A stretch of DNA of 64,000 nucleotides, from positions 39,794,766-39,858,765 of the forward strand of contig OX387184.1 of the NCBI GenBank assembly GCA_947561395.2, written 5' to 3'. The notes beneath the pieces were generated by a model, which did no database searches, had not been told where the DNA came from, and was given only the letters and a program-made list of their open reading frames with translations. The translations under genes and the position numbers were made by a program. This document shows, piece after piece, positions 23,890-35,629 of the stretch (position 1 is the stretch's first letter; every line of letters starts with the position of its first letter). The DNA comes from Buxus sempervirens (lineage: Eukaryota > Streptophyta > Magnoliopsida > Buxales > Buxaceae).

Positions 23890-24986
23890 TTAGCAACTTG
23901 TAGAAATCTTCCAAGGCTTGTGAATGGCGGGAAAAAAAGATGACAAGCACATGAATTCCACTGCCATGTGTTACACCAGAATCATTGAAGTGGCCACATT
24001 CTTCTGAATGAATTTGGTCACGAATTCATCCTTCACTTCAAGCTGAGATGCAGTCTGTCTGTAAATTTTCTTTCTTTGCTGCATGTCCTTTTCCTGGTGT
24101 TTGCATAGCTTGTCCATCCTGTTTACAGGGATGGATAGGTTTGCTTAATCATTGATGAGAATTACAGGAAATTTAGCTCATATCCTCTATATAATGCAAC
24201 CCTACGATTGTCTGCTGCAATGTGCCACCTGTTACTACCAGTAATGATGACAGGAGAAATGGATCACCTGTTCCAGCAATCTTTACTACTAATTGGAAGT
24301 AGCCATGTTGCTTGGGTCACATCAGAAGATTTGCGTTGTGTTAAGAGTGATGCTGTTCTTATTTCTTCTTAGATATTTAATTGATTACCCTTTTGATTTT
24401 GGAGGACAATAACCAGAGTCTATACAATTTCTATTGTTCTAGCATTTACTTTAGCCTTTTTCATCTTTAGTTTTGTTTTTGTGTGTGTATTTATTTGTTC
24501 ATTAAATGATTCCAAATGTTGAGAAGTTAGAGCTTTGTGTAGTTAAGGGCACTAGTATTATAATTTAGCTATTCTCCGACATCTTTTCTTGATGTAACAT
24601 ATTTTTTGGCAATCTGCTATCTGTTTCTCTAATGATACCTTTGCGTAGTAAAGGGTACAAGTGTCAAGAGTTTGGCTTGTCAGACATCTTTTGTCTTGAT
24701 ATGAGTTATATGACTTTCTTGCAATCTGCTCACTGTTTCTCTGGTGATGGTTTGTGGTTGGAGTCAAACCTTCTTCATGCAACATTACAAGATCATGCTG
24801 ACATTTCTGTTGCTTGCACCTCCTTTACAAGATATAACAAAGCATAACTTCAGGGCAGCATAAGGTTCTGATGCCATGTTGAAAAACATGACACCTTAGG
24901 ATTAAAAAACAAGGCGGAAATAAAGGAAAGAAACAGAAAGGTTAAGAAAGAGAGAGACAGAGGGAGAAAACAAAAAGAGAGAGTTT

Positions 24987-24988
24987 GC

Positions 24989-25029
<41 letters not shown>
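24987..25029 (+). repeat. (GT)n(GA)n microsatellite
   Basis: A GTGTGT run passes directly into GAGAGA. A similar compound microsatellite recurs at 53264-53325. Confidence 0.9.
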
Positions 25030-25141
25030 AGAATGAGCTCATATCCTCTATATAATTTGAGCAAAGTCAAGTGAAATTCTCTTGAAATTTCCAAATTTTT
25101 TTTTTTTGGACTATCATTTTTCTTGCATCAAAATTTCTTTT

Positions 25142-25200
25142 CATAATGAGCTTTTTAGTTATGCATCAAAATGAGCTTTTTAGTTATGCATCAAAATGAG
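25142..25200 (+). repeat. 26-bp direct repeat, two copies
   Basis: ATGAGCTTTTTAGTTATGCA plus TCAAA occurs twice head to tail and a third partial copy (ATGAGCTT) follows. Confidence 0.85.
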
Positions 25201-26716
25201 CTTATGGTCTAGTGAAATTCTCTTGAAATTTCCACATTCATGTAGCTCCCCCCATCAATAATGAGATTTTTAGCTGATCTCTACATCAAACTAACATTTA
25301 AAAAATAGATTTACGTCGCCAATTTTCCATGCACAGTCAAATTCATCAGTCGATTTTTCTCTTCATTTTTAATGTCAATAAGATGCGTGAAATGAAGATG
25401 TCAAAGGTTGGGTTGTAGTAGTTGAAGAAATAAGAATTGGGAGGGAGGGAGGGAAAGCACCCAGAGAAAAATCGAAATAAGGTAGTCGGCAATGGTGAAT
25501 ATTATTATGTCAAACCATTGCAGAACACAATACTTTTTGTGATATTTTGTTGTCTTCAAGGTGAAAAGAGAACAAATAAGCTGGCATTAAAAAAAGGAAT
25601 TGAGAAGAAAGTTTAAAAGAAATGTGTTCGGCAATGGCCGAACATGACTGTGTTGTTTGGCCATTGCTGGACACGGTCCTTGGTCTCTTTAGTTCTAGCT
25701 GTCAAAAAATATATATATATATAAATGAGTCAAAAAAAGAAGAGAAACAATGAAGAGAGGCAAAAACAAAAACAAAACCAAAAAAAAAAAAAAAAAAAAG
25801 CAATAAAAAATTTGGTTTCATTGAAGTGATTGAATAAGGACTCATTTGCATTTATAATTTAATTCCAATCTCCATTTAAGGTTCTTGTTTGCATGGTTGA
25901 AGCTTATTTGAATTCTTTGTGCATAAGGTAGCATAGCAATTCTCACCGCATGAAACCATTTTACATGTAAAAATAAAAATAAAAATAAAAACTGATGAAC
26001 TTTAGTGTTGAAGTAGCCAAAAATGGCTACTTCTTATTTCTCATTGTTTTAATTTTTTTTGCTTTATCACTTATCTTGAATTTTGTTTCAATTTGCACAT
26101 TGTTATTTTAATTTTGCTTTCTTTCATATAATGTAACATAGCACATATTCCCACCTTTTGTTTTTTTTAAGCATCCATATATAAAAAGAGAGAGAGAGAG
26201 AGAGAGAAAAGCAAAAAGAAAAAAATTTAATAAATAAATAAAAGGAAGTGGTGTGTGTCAAAATGGGTGAGGTTTCACCACAAAACATAGGTTTTGGCTC
26301 GTTGATCATTAGACCAGAGGTCTTCAAACGAGGCTCAACCATCAGTCCCACTCACTTGAATTAGATTCCATGTTCTAGATTTCATGTTCTAAAATACTTG
26401 GGCTGAACTCAAATGATGACGATCTAAGCTGACCCCATGTTCAAAAGCCCAAGGGATTGACCTGAGCCCAAATTGGCTTTGAAATGAGTCATAGCTCAAA
26501 CCTTGGAGCCCATGCAAGCCCAATTATGGTCCAATTGATTAAAGGAACCCACCTAAGGTGGGACAACCTAGGGTGTTCAAGGATTTCCCCAGGTTGCAAC
26601 TGGGTCTCCTATCTAGAATTCTGGTGCATACCAAATTGAAATGGGTGACTACCTACACCTTGAAACTCGATAGGTAGTGGCAACTCATGAATAAACCAAA
26701 ACCAAACCTCGCCAAG

Positions 26717-27672
26717 TCACAAAAAATGGGGTGCGCACGCCAGTGTTTGGCAAGAGCCTTCTATAACTTGACTTTGGGTCTTAAGCTCATCAAATTTCTG
26801 CATATACTCCGCCAGTGACATGCTGCCCTGTTTTATATTAACTAATTGCTCACACAATTTATCATGATAATTGGCAAGCATATACTTCTCTTGAAGTTTT
26901 GCTTTCATCTCTTGCCATGTGCATATTGGAGGTTGCCCTAATCTCCTTGTATCTCCTTCAACACTAGTCCACCAAACTTTTGCCAAACCTATAAGTTTCA
27001 TTGTGGCAAACCTCACTTTTCGCGATTCTCATTCTCTACAACATTGCTGTAAACAGCAAGATACATTCTAGTAGGCCCACTATTCACTTTTGGAGGGCCC
27101 CACACAGTCATGTGTGTTGCTATTTACACCAGCCGCTGTAGACGATGTGTAGGCCACTTTTCGTTCATCCGTCATGTCATACCAATCAAAATACTCTTCA
27201 ATGGAAGAAATCCAATCGCTAAACAGTGTAGGATTCACCTTCCCTTCAAAATCAAGAACTTCCTTCCCTTCAAAATCAAGAACTTCCATTCTAACCTTCT
27301 TCATTATATCTCCAGCTGTATTATATGGTTCATATGGTGCCCGCTCAAAAACATCTCTAGCCCAGGCAAACATATGATTCTTGGGTAATCCACGGCCTCG
27401 AGGAGTTCCATATCGCTGCTGTGGAGGAGTGTTTGCTTGCTGCCTTCGTTGTTCTCTATCTTGATCTTTGTTTTCCTCTCCACTTTTATCAACCCCGGAT
27501 GTTCTCCTTGATTACCTGCCATCTCGCCACCATCGCCTTGAGAACTTTGACCTTCTAGGATGCTTAATCGATTTGAAATGTCATGGAGTTACTGCATCAT
27601 ATGAAAAAACAACTCATCTGGTTCATAATCTGTCAATCTTCCCTTATACGATCTTCTAGAACGTGTAGACAT
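26717..27672 (-). pseudogene. Ty3/gypsy gag polyprotein, truncated and frameshifted
   Basis: It begins MSTRSRRSYKGR..DYEPDE, followed by a Gln/Gly-rich segment. A conserved block, VNPTLFSDWISSIEEYFDWY with DERKVAYT, lies near 27150-27235. The retrotransposon-gag core LAKVWWTSVEGDTRR ... WQEMKAKLQEKYM ... MSLAEYMQKFDELKTQSQV follows (26760-26990). A 24-bp tandem duplication at 27241-27288 doubles the motif EVLDFEGK. Frame breaks separate the N-terminal, middle and core pieces, and the zinc knuckle, protease and pol are missing. No function is likely. Confidence 0.8.
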
Positions 27673-27683
27673 GTTCCACCTGT

Positions 27684-27694
27684 CTCTGATACCA
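27684..27694 (-). other. primer-binding site (initiator Met-tRNA type)
   Basis: The minus strand reads TGGTATCAGAG, the usual plant LTR-element primer site, 4 nt inside the LTR end and 12 nt before the gag ATG. Confidence 0.75.
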
Positions 27695-27698
27695 AAAA

Positions 27699-28242
27699 TG
27701 ATGTATAAATAACACTCCTTGATCAATATTTATGAACAATATCACTTGAATAGTACCTGCGTGAATAGTACCCCCCGTGAACAGTAACTTGGGTGAATAA
27801 TGTCATGAACAATACCCTCGTGAACAGTATCGCATGAACAATATTCAAGGTTAATTGGTAAAGAAGGGATTCCTTGGCATCACACAATCATGGAGTATAA
27901 GTTGCTGGAAACTTTATTGCTTTGCCAAAAATCCCCTAGAAGAACTATCATAGCCTTATTTATAGGCATATAATGCCTAACCCTAATGACTCGGACCCTT
28001 TGGGTTTTTAAACTAATAAGCCCAAGCTAAATGACTAAAGAAACCCATAAATAAACCCAATACCAACAATAACCCAAGACATAAGAATAAAACCCAATTA
28101 AACTCAATATAAAATTAAGCAAGTTTCCAAGTAGGTTCCGCATCATCTAACACATGCCCAATTAGGGTTTGAGCCTTAGAATCTTTATTTTCACACTCGC
28201 CTCTTATAAACTTTATAAGTGTGCTAAAACTTGTGTACATCA
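27699..28242 (-). repeat. 544-bp LTR with TGAACAGTA-type internal repeats
   Basis: On the plus strand it starts TGATGTATAAAT and ends TTGTGTACATCA, giving inverted terminal TGATGTA/TACATCA. From about 27750 to 27845 it carries at least six degenerate direct repeats of the form (G/A)TGAA(C/T)A(G/A)TA. The right end is followed directly by LINE sequence. Confidence 0.7.
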
Positions 28243-28249
28243 GGTAGAT

Positions 28250-29230
28250 TCTTGGATTCTACCCCTCATCTAGAGGTTAGTGCTAGGGTGAGCTATTGTT
28301 CCCATTTCTGTTCACATTAGTGGTTGATGTGCTTCATTGTTTTACTTTTATTACTACTGCAATGGGGAGGGATTGGATTCAGGGTTTCAAGGTTGGGAGA
28401 AGTTCCCTTGGGGGATGTCTTACTTGCAATTCATGGACGATATGTTGGTGTTTTTGGAGGCACCCAAAGATAAGATTCTATGGCTAAAATATATCCTGCA
28501 CAATTTCCACATGGGATTGGGCTTGAGAGTTAATTGGGGTACGAGTACCCTAGTGCGATTGAATGTTGAGGGGGAGGAGTCTTCGAAATTCAGTCGTGTC
28601 CTAATATGTCAGGTGGACCAGTGGCCTTTTCTTATTAAGGTTTGCCTCTAGGGGCATCTTCCACAGCGATTAGTTTTTGGGACCATGTTATCTAGAGAAT
28701 GAAGAAAAGGTTGGCACTATGGAAAATCAATTATCTGTCTTTCGGAAAAAGAATTATCCTACTCAAGTCAGTGCTTGCCAACCTTCCAGTGTATTACATG
28801 TCCCTATTTCAAATGCCAAGAAGGTGACAGACATTATTGAGAAATGTCAAGGGGTCTTCTTGTGAGATGGAGGCATTTGGTTGGCTAAAAACAAGTGTGC
28901 AAGGATGGGGGTGAGAAGGGTTAGATATAGGTAATGTTTATTCACAACTCCTCTTTGTTGGCCAAATGGCTTTGGTAATTTAGCACAGAACGAGATAGTC
29001 TATGACACAAAGTGTTCGTTAATAAATATGGTTTGGGAGATAATGGATGGTCTATTAACTTGAGGGCTCATCCCTTAGGGGCTAGCCCACGAAAGTCTAT
29101 GGTAGGACTAGCACCTTCCTTTTATTCCCATATCCCTCTGTGTGTGGGTTCTGGTTCTTCCATTCTTTTATGGTATGATCTTTGGTAGTGCAAAGGCATA
29201 CTATCGTCTGAGTTTTCTCTCTCAAATGTC
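28250..29230 (+). mobile_element. L1-type LINE reverse-transcriptase fragment
   Basis: The plus strand encodes FPFLFTLVVDVL, then YLQFMDDMLVFLEAPK with the catalytic-type FMDD at 28430-28441, GLRVNWGTSTLV, then DIIEKCQGVFLWDGG..LAKNKCARMG, matching the RT end and thumb region. The usual Ala before Asp-Asp is Met here. Frameshifts and stops are present. The orientation is opposite to the LINE in the TWD40-1 intron. The left edge coincides with the gypsy LTR, so one element truncated the other. Confidence 0.7.
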
Positions 29231-29263
29231 TTGTCATGGTCCTTGATCGGTTTATCCTAGAAT

Positions 29264-29314
29264 CTACATTTTAGGAGAGATTTCAAACTGGTTGAAATCT
29301 CTCCTAAAATGTAG
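29264..29314. repeat. perfect 23-bp inverted repeat with 5-nt loop
   Basis: CTACATTTTAGGAGAGATTTCAA style arms (29264-29286 and 29292-29314) are perfectly complementary around ACTGG. It sits exactly where the LINE fragment ends and a tandem repeat begins. It could be a MITE remnant, a hairpin-forming junction or a small-RNA precursor; the sequence alone does not decide. Confidence 0.9.
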
Positions 29315-29765
29315 AAGCTAAAGCAAAAGTGATCCTAAAATGTAGAAGCTAAACAACAAACGTAACTTTTGTCATTTTTGTGTAAACTTTCAACCTCAAA
29401 CCCATGATCTTATTTATAGAAGCTAAAGCAAAAGTGAGAACTGAGAAATAGCAGATTAATCACTTTAGAACTCTCGAATCTGATATTTTTGTGCAAAGGT
29501 CTCAAACCAATGTTCTGTATTTATAGAAGGTTAAGCAAAAGTGAGAACTGAGAACTAGCAGACTAACCACTAAATTAGGGCCAGGAGGGGCCAGCTAGCA
29601 ACAAACATAACATTTGAAATTTTTGTGCAAAGTGTCTACTCTCAGACACAAAACTATGTTCTGTGTTTATAGAAGGTAACGCAAGATTGAGAACTGGGAA
29701 CTAGCAGATTAACAACTTTAGGTCTCATGAATCCGTTATTCATAGAGGGAGATATCCATAGCAAA
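29310..29765 (+). repeat. degenerate minisatellite, about 115-bp unit, four copies
   Basis: Each unit reads ..TTTTTGTG(C/T)AAA.., CTCA(A/G)AC.CA, ATGTTCTGT(A/G)TTTATAGAAG, then (T/A)AA(G/C)GCAA, GAGAACTG(A/G)GAA and TAGCAGA(T/C)TAA. The first copies are shorter and include a small repeat of CCTAAAATGTAGAAGCTAAA. Confidence 0.75.
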
Positions 29766-30788
29766 AAGAAATATTGTTGAACAGGATAGGTGCATTTTTG
29801 AAACATTGTGGCCAACAAACCAATGTATACAGTCAAGCTAAACAATAAATTTTAAAAGATATCCATATAATTAGCTATGATATATGAGCCAAATATCGGC
29901 AATCAAGAAAAGCACTGATAGGATAATGAACCGAAAGGAGGATGTTAAGATTGATATGTTCAAAAGACTAAGAAAGAATGAAATTGGGATGGTGGAAAAA
30001 AAAATTCATGTTGCCAGCCCCAGCTTGTTAAGATTAGCTATTTTTTTATTGATTAATCATTTTGTTTTCATATTTTCTTCCCATGGATAAAAATTCATCA
30101 ATATATCCTATTGAACTAAGGTATCATGTGGCTTATTGCGGTTTTTGGTCAGTTGTAGAAACAGCCTTAAAACATATTCTCCTTCATATCTAGTAGGAAA
30201 CTAGAAAATGAAGGAGCAAGAAGAGTTGTTAATGCAGAAAGAGACATGAAACCTAGGGTTGGATGATATCTCTATATCTTGCAACTTAGATGTTTACCTC
30301 CATATCTTGCAAAATTTTACAAAGCTTAGACTTTTCATATTCACACTCTACAGGTTTTATTCCTGGTCTTCCTAAGACTGACTGAATGCAGAGACCAACT
30401 TAAGAAACAAAAAGAAGGAAACCAATCTTTGACATAATGCTTCATAATTTGAAAATATTCCTACTTTCTTAGTTCAATAAACAACAAAAATCATTAAACA
30501 GGAAGTTCAAATAGCTAAATTGGAATGCATAATTAGACTACGAAACCAATCATGGACATGTAACATTTCTAGAAAATATTTCCCTCCAATCACATCTAAG
30601 CTTTTATATGCTGCTGTTTTGCCTTTCTGCATCTTACTTTCTGGTTTTCTGTAATGCACTCTTGAATGAAGGAGAACTAACATGGTCAAGATTCTTGTTT
30701 TTCCCTTTTAACACCTTCTTTCCCAATTCTCATTCTATTTTTATGCTTGTATATATTCTAATTACTTGCCCTGTTTGTGATTGTGCAG
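29766..30788 (+). other. intergenic sequence, no gene recognised
   Basis: A Lys-rich frame (29884-30090) is unlike anything I know. The sequence just before 30789 is pyrimidine-rich with TGTGCAG and serves as splice acceptor for the protease-like exon. Confidence 0.45.
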
Positions 30789-31036
30789 TAACTGCAGTTC
30801 CTTTTAGGCATAGAGAACGTATAGGATTTAGTTACCTTGTCTCTCAAAAATATACTGGAGATATTGCTTTGGTTAAAGTTCTTGGTGATTCGAAAATTCT
30901 TGAATTCAACATAAAACCTCAACTCTCAACTCACAAAAGACTTATTCCGGCACACATCAAGGGCAAGCCTCCATCTTATTATATCGTTGCGGGATTTGTT
31001 TTTACAACTGTATCTGTTCCATATCTCTGCTCTGAG
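30789..31036 (+). pseudogene. orphan exon of a DEG9-type serine protease
   Basis: The exon reads [20 protein letters not shown], then a PDZ segment with [34 protein letters not shown] and [16 protein letters not shown]. This matches the PDZ region of plant DEG9-like proteases (At5g40200). It is bounded by an AG acceptor (two in-phase choices, 30788 and 30797) and a GT donor at 31037. No other protease exon occurs nearby on either strand: the trypsin-like domain before it and the part after (beginning YGKEYE in the family) are absent. Two or three extra residues (PQLST) sit in a normally ungapped stretch. It is therefore a gene fragment, moved here by duplication or transposon capture. If a larger gene surrounds it, its exons must be outside this window. 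Confidence 0.75.
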
Positions 31037-32109
31037 GTGCACAGCTAACTTCAAGACTCATTTCTTCCTCTTGTTCATTCTGTGTAGCTTTAATTAATAG
31101 CTTGAATAAGGTGGTTTACATAAGATTGATTATATTATCATTTGTTACTTGGTTCTAGATACTTTCAATGTTATCGTGGGTAAGTTCTGACATTAAGAAA
31201 CATATGCTTTATCTAGGAATTGCCCTTTTATTTTCTAAATTGGAAAAGAAGAAAAATTCTTAACTAAATCCTGACTTAATCGTTACTAGCTTGAATAAGG
31301 TGGTTTACATAAGATTGATTACATTATCATTTTTTATGCAATGGATGAATCGTGGCTTGGTATCCTGACTTAATCGTTACTAGCAAACACGAAGTGAGAA
31401 TTAGAATCTTAACTAAATCCTCATGATGCATTGAGTAGGATATAAGTAGCTACAAGTCTTGCTTGCATGTAGTGCCAAAGGCCTTTGACCAAGCCTATCA
31501 TTGCCTTATGGGTAACATTTTTCGCATATCAATAGGATCATTGCAGTACCATAAAACAACCATGGATTTGTAAGAGCCTCCAATGGATTATAGTATCAGA
31601 TTGAACCATTGTTGAAATTGATATATGTTAGGTGGCAGTATGTATTTGCTAATGCAAAGAGAAATCGAAGTACTTTAATGAAGCATTTCTGTTTACTGTT
31701 TCTTATGTTTGATATAGTATTTAATATTTATCAAGACTGATACATATTGCTACATATTGGTCACAATTGAAATAAACTTGTGGGTATTCCAAGAGGAGAG
31801 GACTGAGAGAGACGAAATCAAAGAGACTCTAACATTGCAGAGACTTGGAGTTCTCCGATATGGAAGATGAGATGCTCCAACATGGCTTTGAAATGCAAAA
31901 GCTTTATAGTTTTTGGTATAGGGTCCTAAACTTATAGTTTAGGTTTTGGTTTATACTAAATAATTCTAATTTGGTTTAGGTTCAATTTCGGTTTGAAGGT
32001 CAAACTGAACCGATTAGGAAAACCCAAGTGTTAATTGCTTTTCTAAAGCAATATATGGATTCTTACATAATCTTGTTCATTAATCCTTGACTTTTTTTAT
32101 TGAAGGTCA
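31037..32109 (+). other. spacer with a 190-bp local duplication
   Basis: AGCTTGAATAAGGTGGTTTA and the following ATAAGATTGATTA occur at about 31100 and 31289. CCTGACTTAATCGTTACTAG also occurs twice (31270 and 31363). No coding sequence is seen. Confidence 0.6.
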
Positions 32110-35106
32110 ATGGATGATCAAGAGCATGGAGCATTGGATAATCTTGAAAGAGACATAGAGGATACAATTCCAACATCTAGAAAGCTAGATTTTGATAAGG
32201 CTGAAGGATGTTATATTACTCCAATTAAGGATCGAACTGAGAATGATGATGGAGTTCCAAGATTGGGGATGGAGTTCGAGACTGAGGAACACGCATATAA
32301 TTTCTATAATGCCTATGCTGGAAGAATTGGATTCAGTGTTCGTAAGGATTATGTTAATAGGAATAGTACCAGGGTTGTGCGGTCTAGAAACTTTTGTTGT
32401 AACAAAGAAGGGTTTAGACCAAAAGACAAGCGAGATGCTTTGGTAAAAAAACCTCGAAATGAAACGAGAACGGATTGTCAGGCAAGAATGAATATTTGCA
32501 TTCAACCAAATGACAAATATCGAATATCACAATTTGAAGCGAAACACAATCATGAGGTGGTAACCCCCAGCCGAGCCCATATGTTACAATCACAAAGAAA
32601 GATTAGTGAGATACATGGGCTGGAAATCATTGCTGCTGATAGGTCTGGGGTAAGACCAAGGTTGGCTCATGGTTTAATGGGAAGATAAGCTGGAGGTCGA
32701 GAAAATCTTGGTTATCTGCATATGGATCACAAGAATTTTTTACGCTCCAGAAGAATGAAAGAGATCATTAGAGGGGATGCAGATTATATGTTGCAATATT
32801 TTAAGGAAAAGCAAGCACATAATTTCTCCTTTTTTTATGCAATGCAACTTGACATGGAGAATAGAATAACTAATATTTTTTGGGCAGACCCACAAATGAT
32901 ATTTGGACTATGGTCATTTTGGAGACGTAGTGTGTTTTGATACTACCTTCAAGACCAATAACTGTAATCGACAATTTGCACCATTCATTGGTCTCAACCA
33001 CCATAAGCAAAGTGTGGTCTTTGGTGCTGCGTTGCTATACGATGAAACAATGGAATCCTTTAAGTGGTTGTTTGAAACCTTTCTATTGGCAATGTCTGGA
33101 AAGAAGCCCAAGACGATTTTGACAAACCAAGATGCTGCCATGAAAGGTGCAATCGAGCTTGTCTTCCCAAAGCCAGAAACATCCCATCATTTATGTATTT
33201 GGCATATCTATCAAAATGCGGCTAAGCATTTGGCCAATATATTTTCAGGGTCAAAATCCTTTGCACGGGACTTTAATAATTGTATATATGATTATGAAGA
33301 GGAAGAAGAGTTTTTGAAGGCTTCGGATGACATGTTAGAGAAATATAGCCTCCAAAATAATACATGGTTGCAAATGTTGTTTAGTGACAGGGAAAAGTGG
33401 GCTTTGGTATATGGAAGGGGTACATTTTGTGCTAATATGAAGAGTACACAAAGGAGTGAATCCTTTAATGCTTCTTTGAAAAGATATGTGAGTAACATAC
33501 ACAATCTAGAAAGGTTTTTTCAACATTTTAAGAGGGTGTTAGATGATCAGCGTTACAAAGAAAAAGAGGCAAGTTTTAACATGAGTCAGCGTACACCATG
33601 ATTGAGTGTACCTGCCAAAATGTTGAAAGAAGCAATGAGTGTGTATACCCATGTTGTTTTTGAAATGTTTCAAGAGGAATATAGCCAATTTTTGAATGTT
33701 GTTATCAATAGTATACTTCAGACAGGAAGCATTATTCAATATAAAGTCAGTGGCTATGAAAATCCTCGTGAGCATACAATGACATTTGACGTGTCAGATG
33801 AAACAACTTCTTGTAGTTGTAGAAAGTTTGAGTTTGTTGGGTTCTATGTAGGCATGCGGTGAAAGTTCTTGATTTTTGCAATATAAAAGTTATACCGCAT
33901 CGTTACATCTTACATCAATGGACCAAGAAGGCAAGAGCTACAAATATTGTTGATAGTCATGGTCGTACAGTTGACCCCAACCTAAGATAGAAGTAATGAA
34001 TCGTTACAAGGAACTTTGTCTTGATGCAGTCAGACTTGCAACAATGGCAGCTGAGTCTGAGAAATCGTATGGATATGCTGCAAATCAGATTGGTAAGTTG
34101 ATGCATGAGGTGGAGAATATATTGAGAAATGAAGCCCCAATAAGAAATCAGTTTGGGTCACCTAATATGCATGCAAATGAAAATGCAGCTGAATGTGTAC
34201 AAAGTATTCATGGTGAAGATATTGTGGCTCTTTCAAATGATGTTGAAGATTTACAAGACCATATAGAGGAGGAAATCACAAATCATAACTTAGCTGTTTC
34301 TGGGAAAAGTGTACAACAAAGTCAAGATGAAAAAGCAACAGTGAGAGATGAACTTGGATTGGAAAGAGTGCAAGGATTGAAAATTAAAGAAGGAGGCACC
34401 AAGGGTAGAAAAAGGAAGAGACTTCCTTTTGAAAAGAAGAAGCCTGTAAATCGAAGTAAATGTCCAGCAAATCCACGTCCTTTGCGACCACATCCACATC
34501 CTCTACATCCATATCCTCCATTTCCAACCCATGCATCAATGGTTTCAACACAGGTAATATTTGAATTAGCTGAAATATATTTATTTTAAAACACCTAAAG
34601 CTCACAAATATTGATATATATATATATATATATAACTAATCCTTTTTATAGGTACCTTTCATCTCAAATAGCCCACAATCAGGTGTACCACTCAACAATA
34701 TTATCCATTCTAAGCTGTTCCACCAACATTTTCCAATCAGGTAGCAATTACAACGCTGCATGGTTTTTCTTTTTTAATTGAAATTCTTCGTAAAGTTCTA
34801 GCTAATCTCCAAATGCTACTAAAATTATACTTATTCAATGCATAGGTGGCATATGAGTCGCAAGAAAATATCAACATTAGTCAACCTAATCTCCCTACGT
34901 ACACACAGCTGTTTCATGTAATTTTTTATTTATATTGATTATTGTATGGGTTATATTGCGTGTATGTCAATATATATTATAGTTATTTTTCATGATACTA
35001 GTCTATTGTTATACATCAATCTTTATATCCAAGAAATTCTCAAGAATCTATCTCAATGAGCCAGAATTTAAGCCAAACAGAAGGTGACAACACTCCAAGA
35101 CAATAG
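32110..35106 (+). pseudogene. FAR1/FHY3-related sequence (FRS) pseudogene
   Basis: The long first exon (32110-34553) contains, in order: a FAR1 zinc-chelating DNA-binding domain (GMEFETEEHAYNFYNAYA ... GFSVRKDY); a MULE-type transposase core (DVVCFDTTFKTNNCNRQFAP, LTNQDAAMKGAIE, HHLCIWHIYQNAAKHL, 32930-33220); and a SWIM zinc finger (CSCRKFEFVG..CRHAVKVLD, about 33810-33870). A Lys/Arg-rich tail follows (GRKRKRLPFEKKK). Short terminal exons (34652-34740, from 34846, and 35002-35106 ending SQNLSQTEGDNTPRQ) fit by splice sites, though the phase is not certain. It is broken by TAA at 32686 where Gln is usual (RQAGGR), a one-base insertion near 32905, TGA at 33599, and frame losses near 33845 and 33985. 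FRS proteins are transcription factors of light signalling derived from a MULE transposase. This copy could also be a decayed MULE itself. Confidence 0.85.
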
Positions 35107-35629
35107 ATCTTTGTTTTTGTACTAAAAGGTAATGAATAATTTGGATATCTGGAAACACCAGATCAAGTGATTGAAATTAAGTGCTTCCCTATTATATTTG
35201 TTGACTCTAATGTGGAATTTCACTGAATGGTCTTAATGTTTTATTTTATTTTATTTTATTTTTTTTGTTTTATTGGGTGCATGTGCGGCTTTTGGAAATA
35301 GGTGCTGAGTTGGGAAACAAGTTTTTGAATGTAGTGCACCCCAAGAGGGAGTGTATTCGTGAATTTTTGGAAACAAGGTTTGGTGCATGGTTTTAATGAT
35401 TTAATTTGGATATCCTTGATCAACATTCTCTATGGACCTTAGTGTCCTAGAATTTCACTTCCACTGATAATGAATTTTTTTTTTGGGACCATGTGTAGTT
35501 TTTGAAAATAGATACTAAGTTGGGAAACAACTTTTTGAATGTAGTGCACCCCAAGAGGGAGTGTATTCGTGAATTTTTGGAAACAAGATTTGGTGTATGG
35601 TTTTAATGATTTAATTTGGTTATCCTTGA

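Larger units (their letters stand above)
23890..26716 (+). other. TWD40-1 3'UTR and intergenic DNA
   Basis: The first few hundred bases after the stop are probably 3'UTR; I did not find an AATAAA in them. Further on are a (GT)n(GA)n microsatellite (24987-25029), a 26-bp direct repeat (25142-25200), a GGCAATGGCC/GGCCATTGC inverted pair (25631-25675), an A-rich run (25779-25799) and a (GA)n tract (26187-26206). A sequence near 24865 loosely resembles a tRNA-Met primer site on the minus strand but has no element around it. Confidence 0.55.
26717..28242 (-). mobile_element. Ty3/gypsy retrotransposon 5' part (LTR, primer site, partial gag)
   Basis: On the minus strand the order is LTR (28242-27699), a primer-binding site TGGTATCAGAG (27694-27684, complementary to initiator Met-tRNA), and gag starting at ATG 27672. 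The element stops in gag near 26717 and the rest is absent. The order and spacing are those of a 5' end of an LTR retrotransposon. Confidence 0.8.

Noticed and set aside
24558..24785. 75-codon minus-strand frame with a primer-site-like sequence upstream (near 24865)
   Set aside because: The primer match (TGGCATCAGAACC) is imperfect, and no LTR or gag similarity is present.
30608..30788. Upstream extension of the DEG9-like frame to an ATG at 30608
   Set aside because: The added 60 residues are hydrophobic and unlike the protease family; a splice acceptor at 30788 explains the boundary better.
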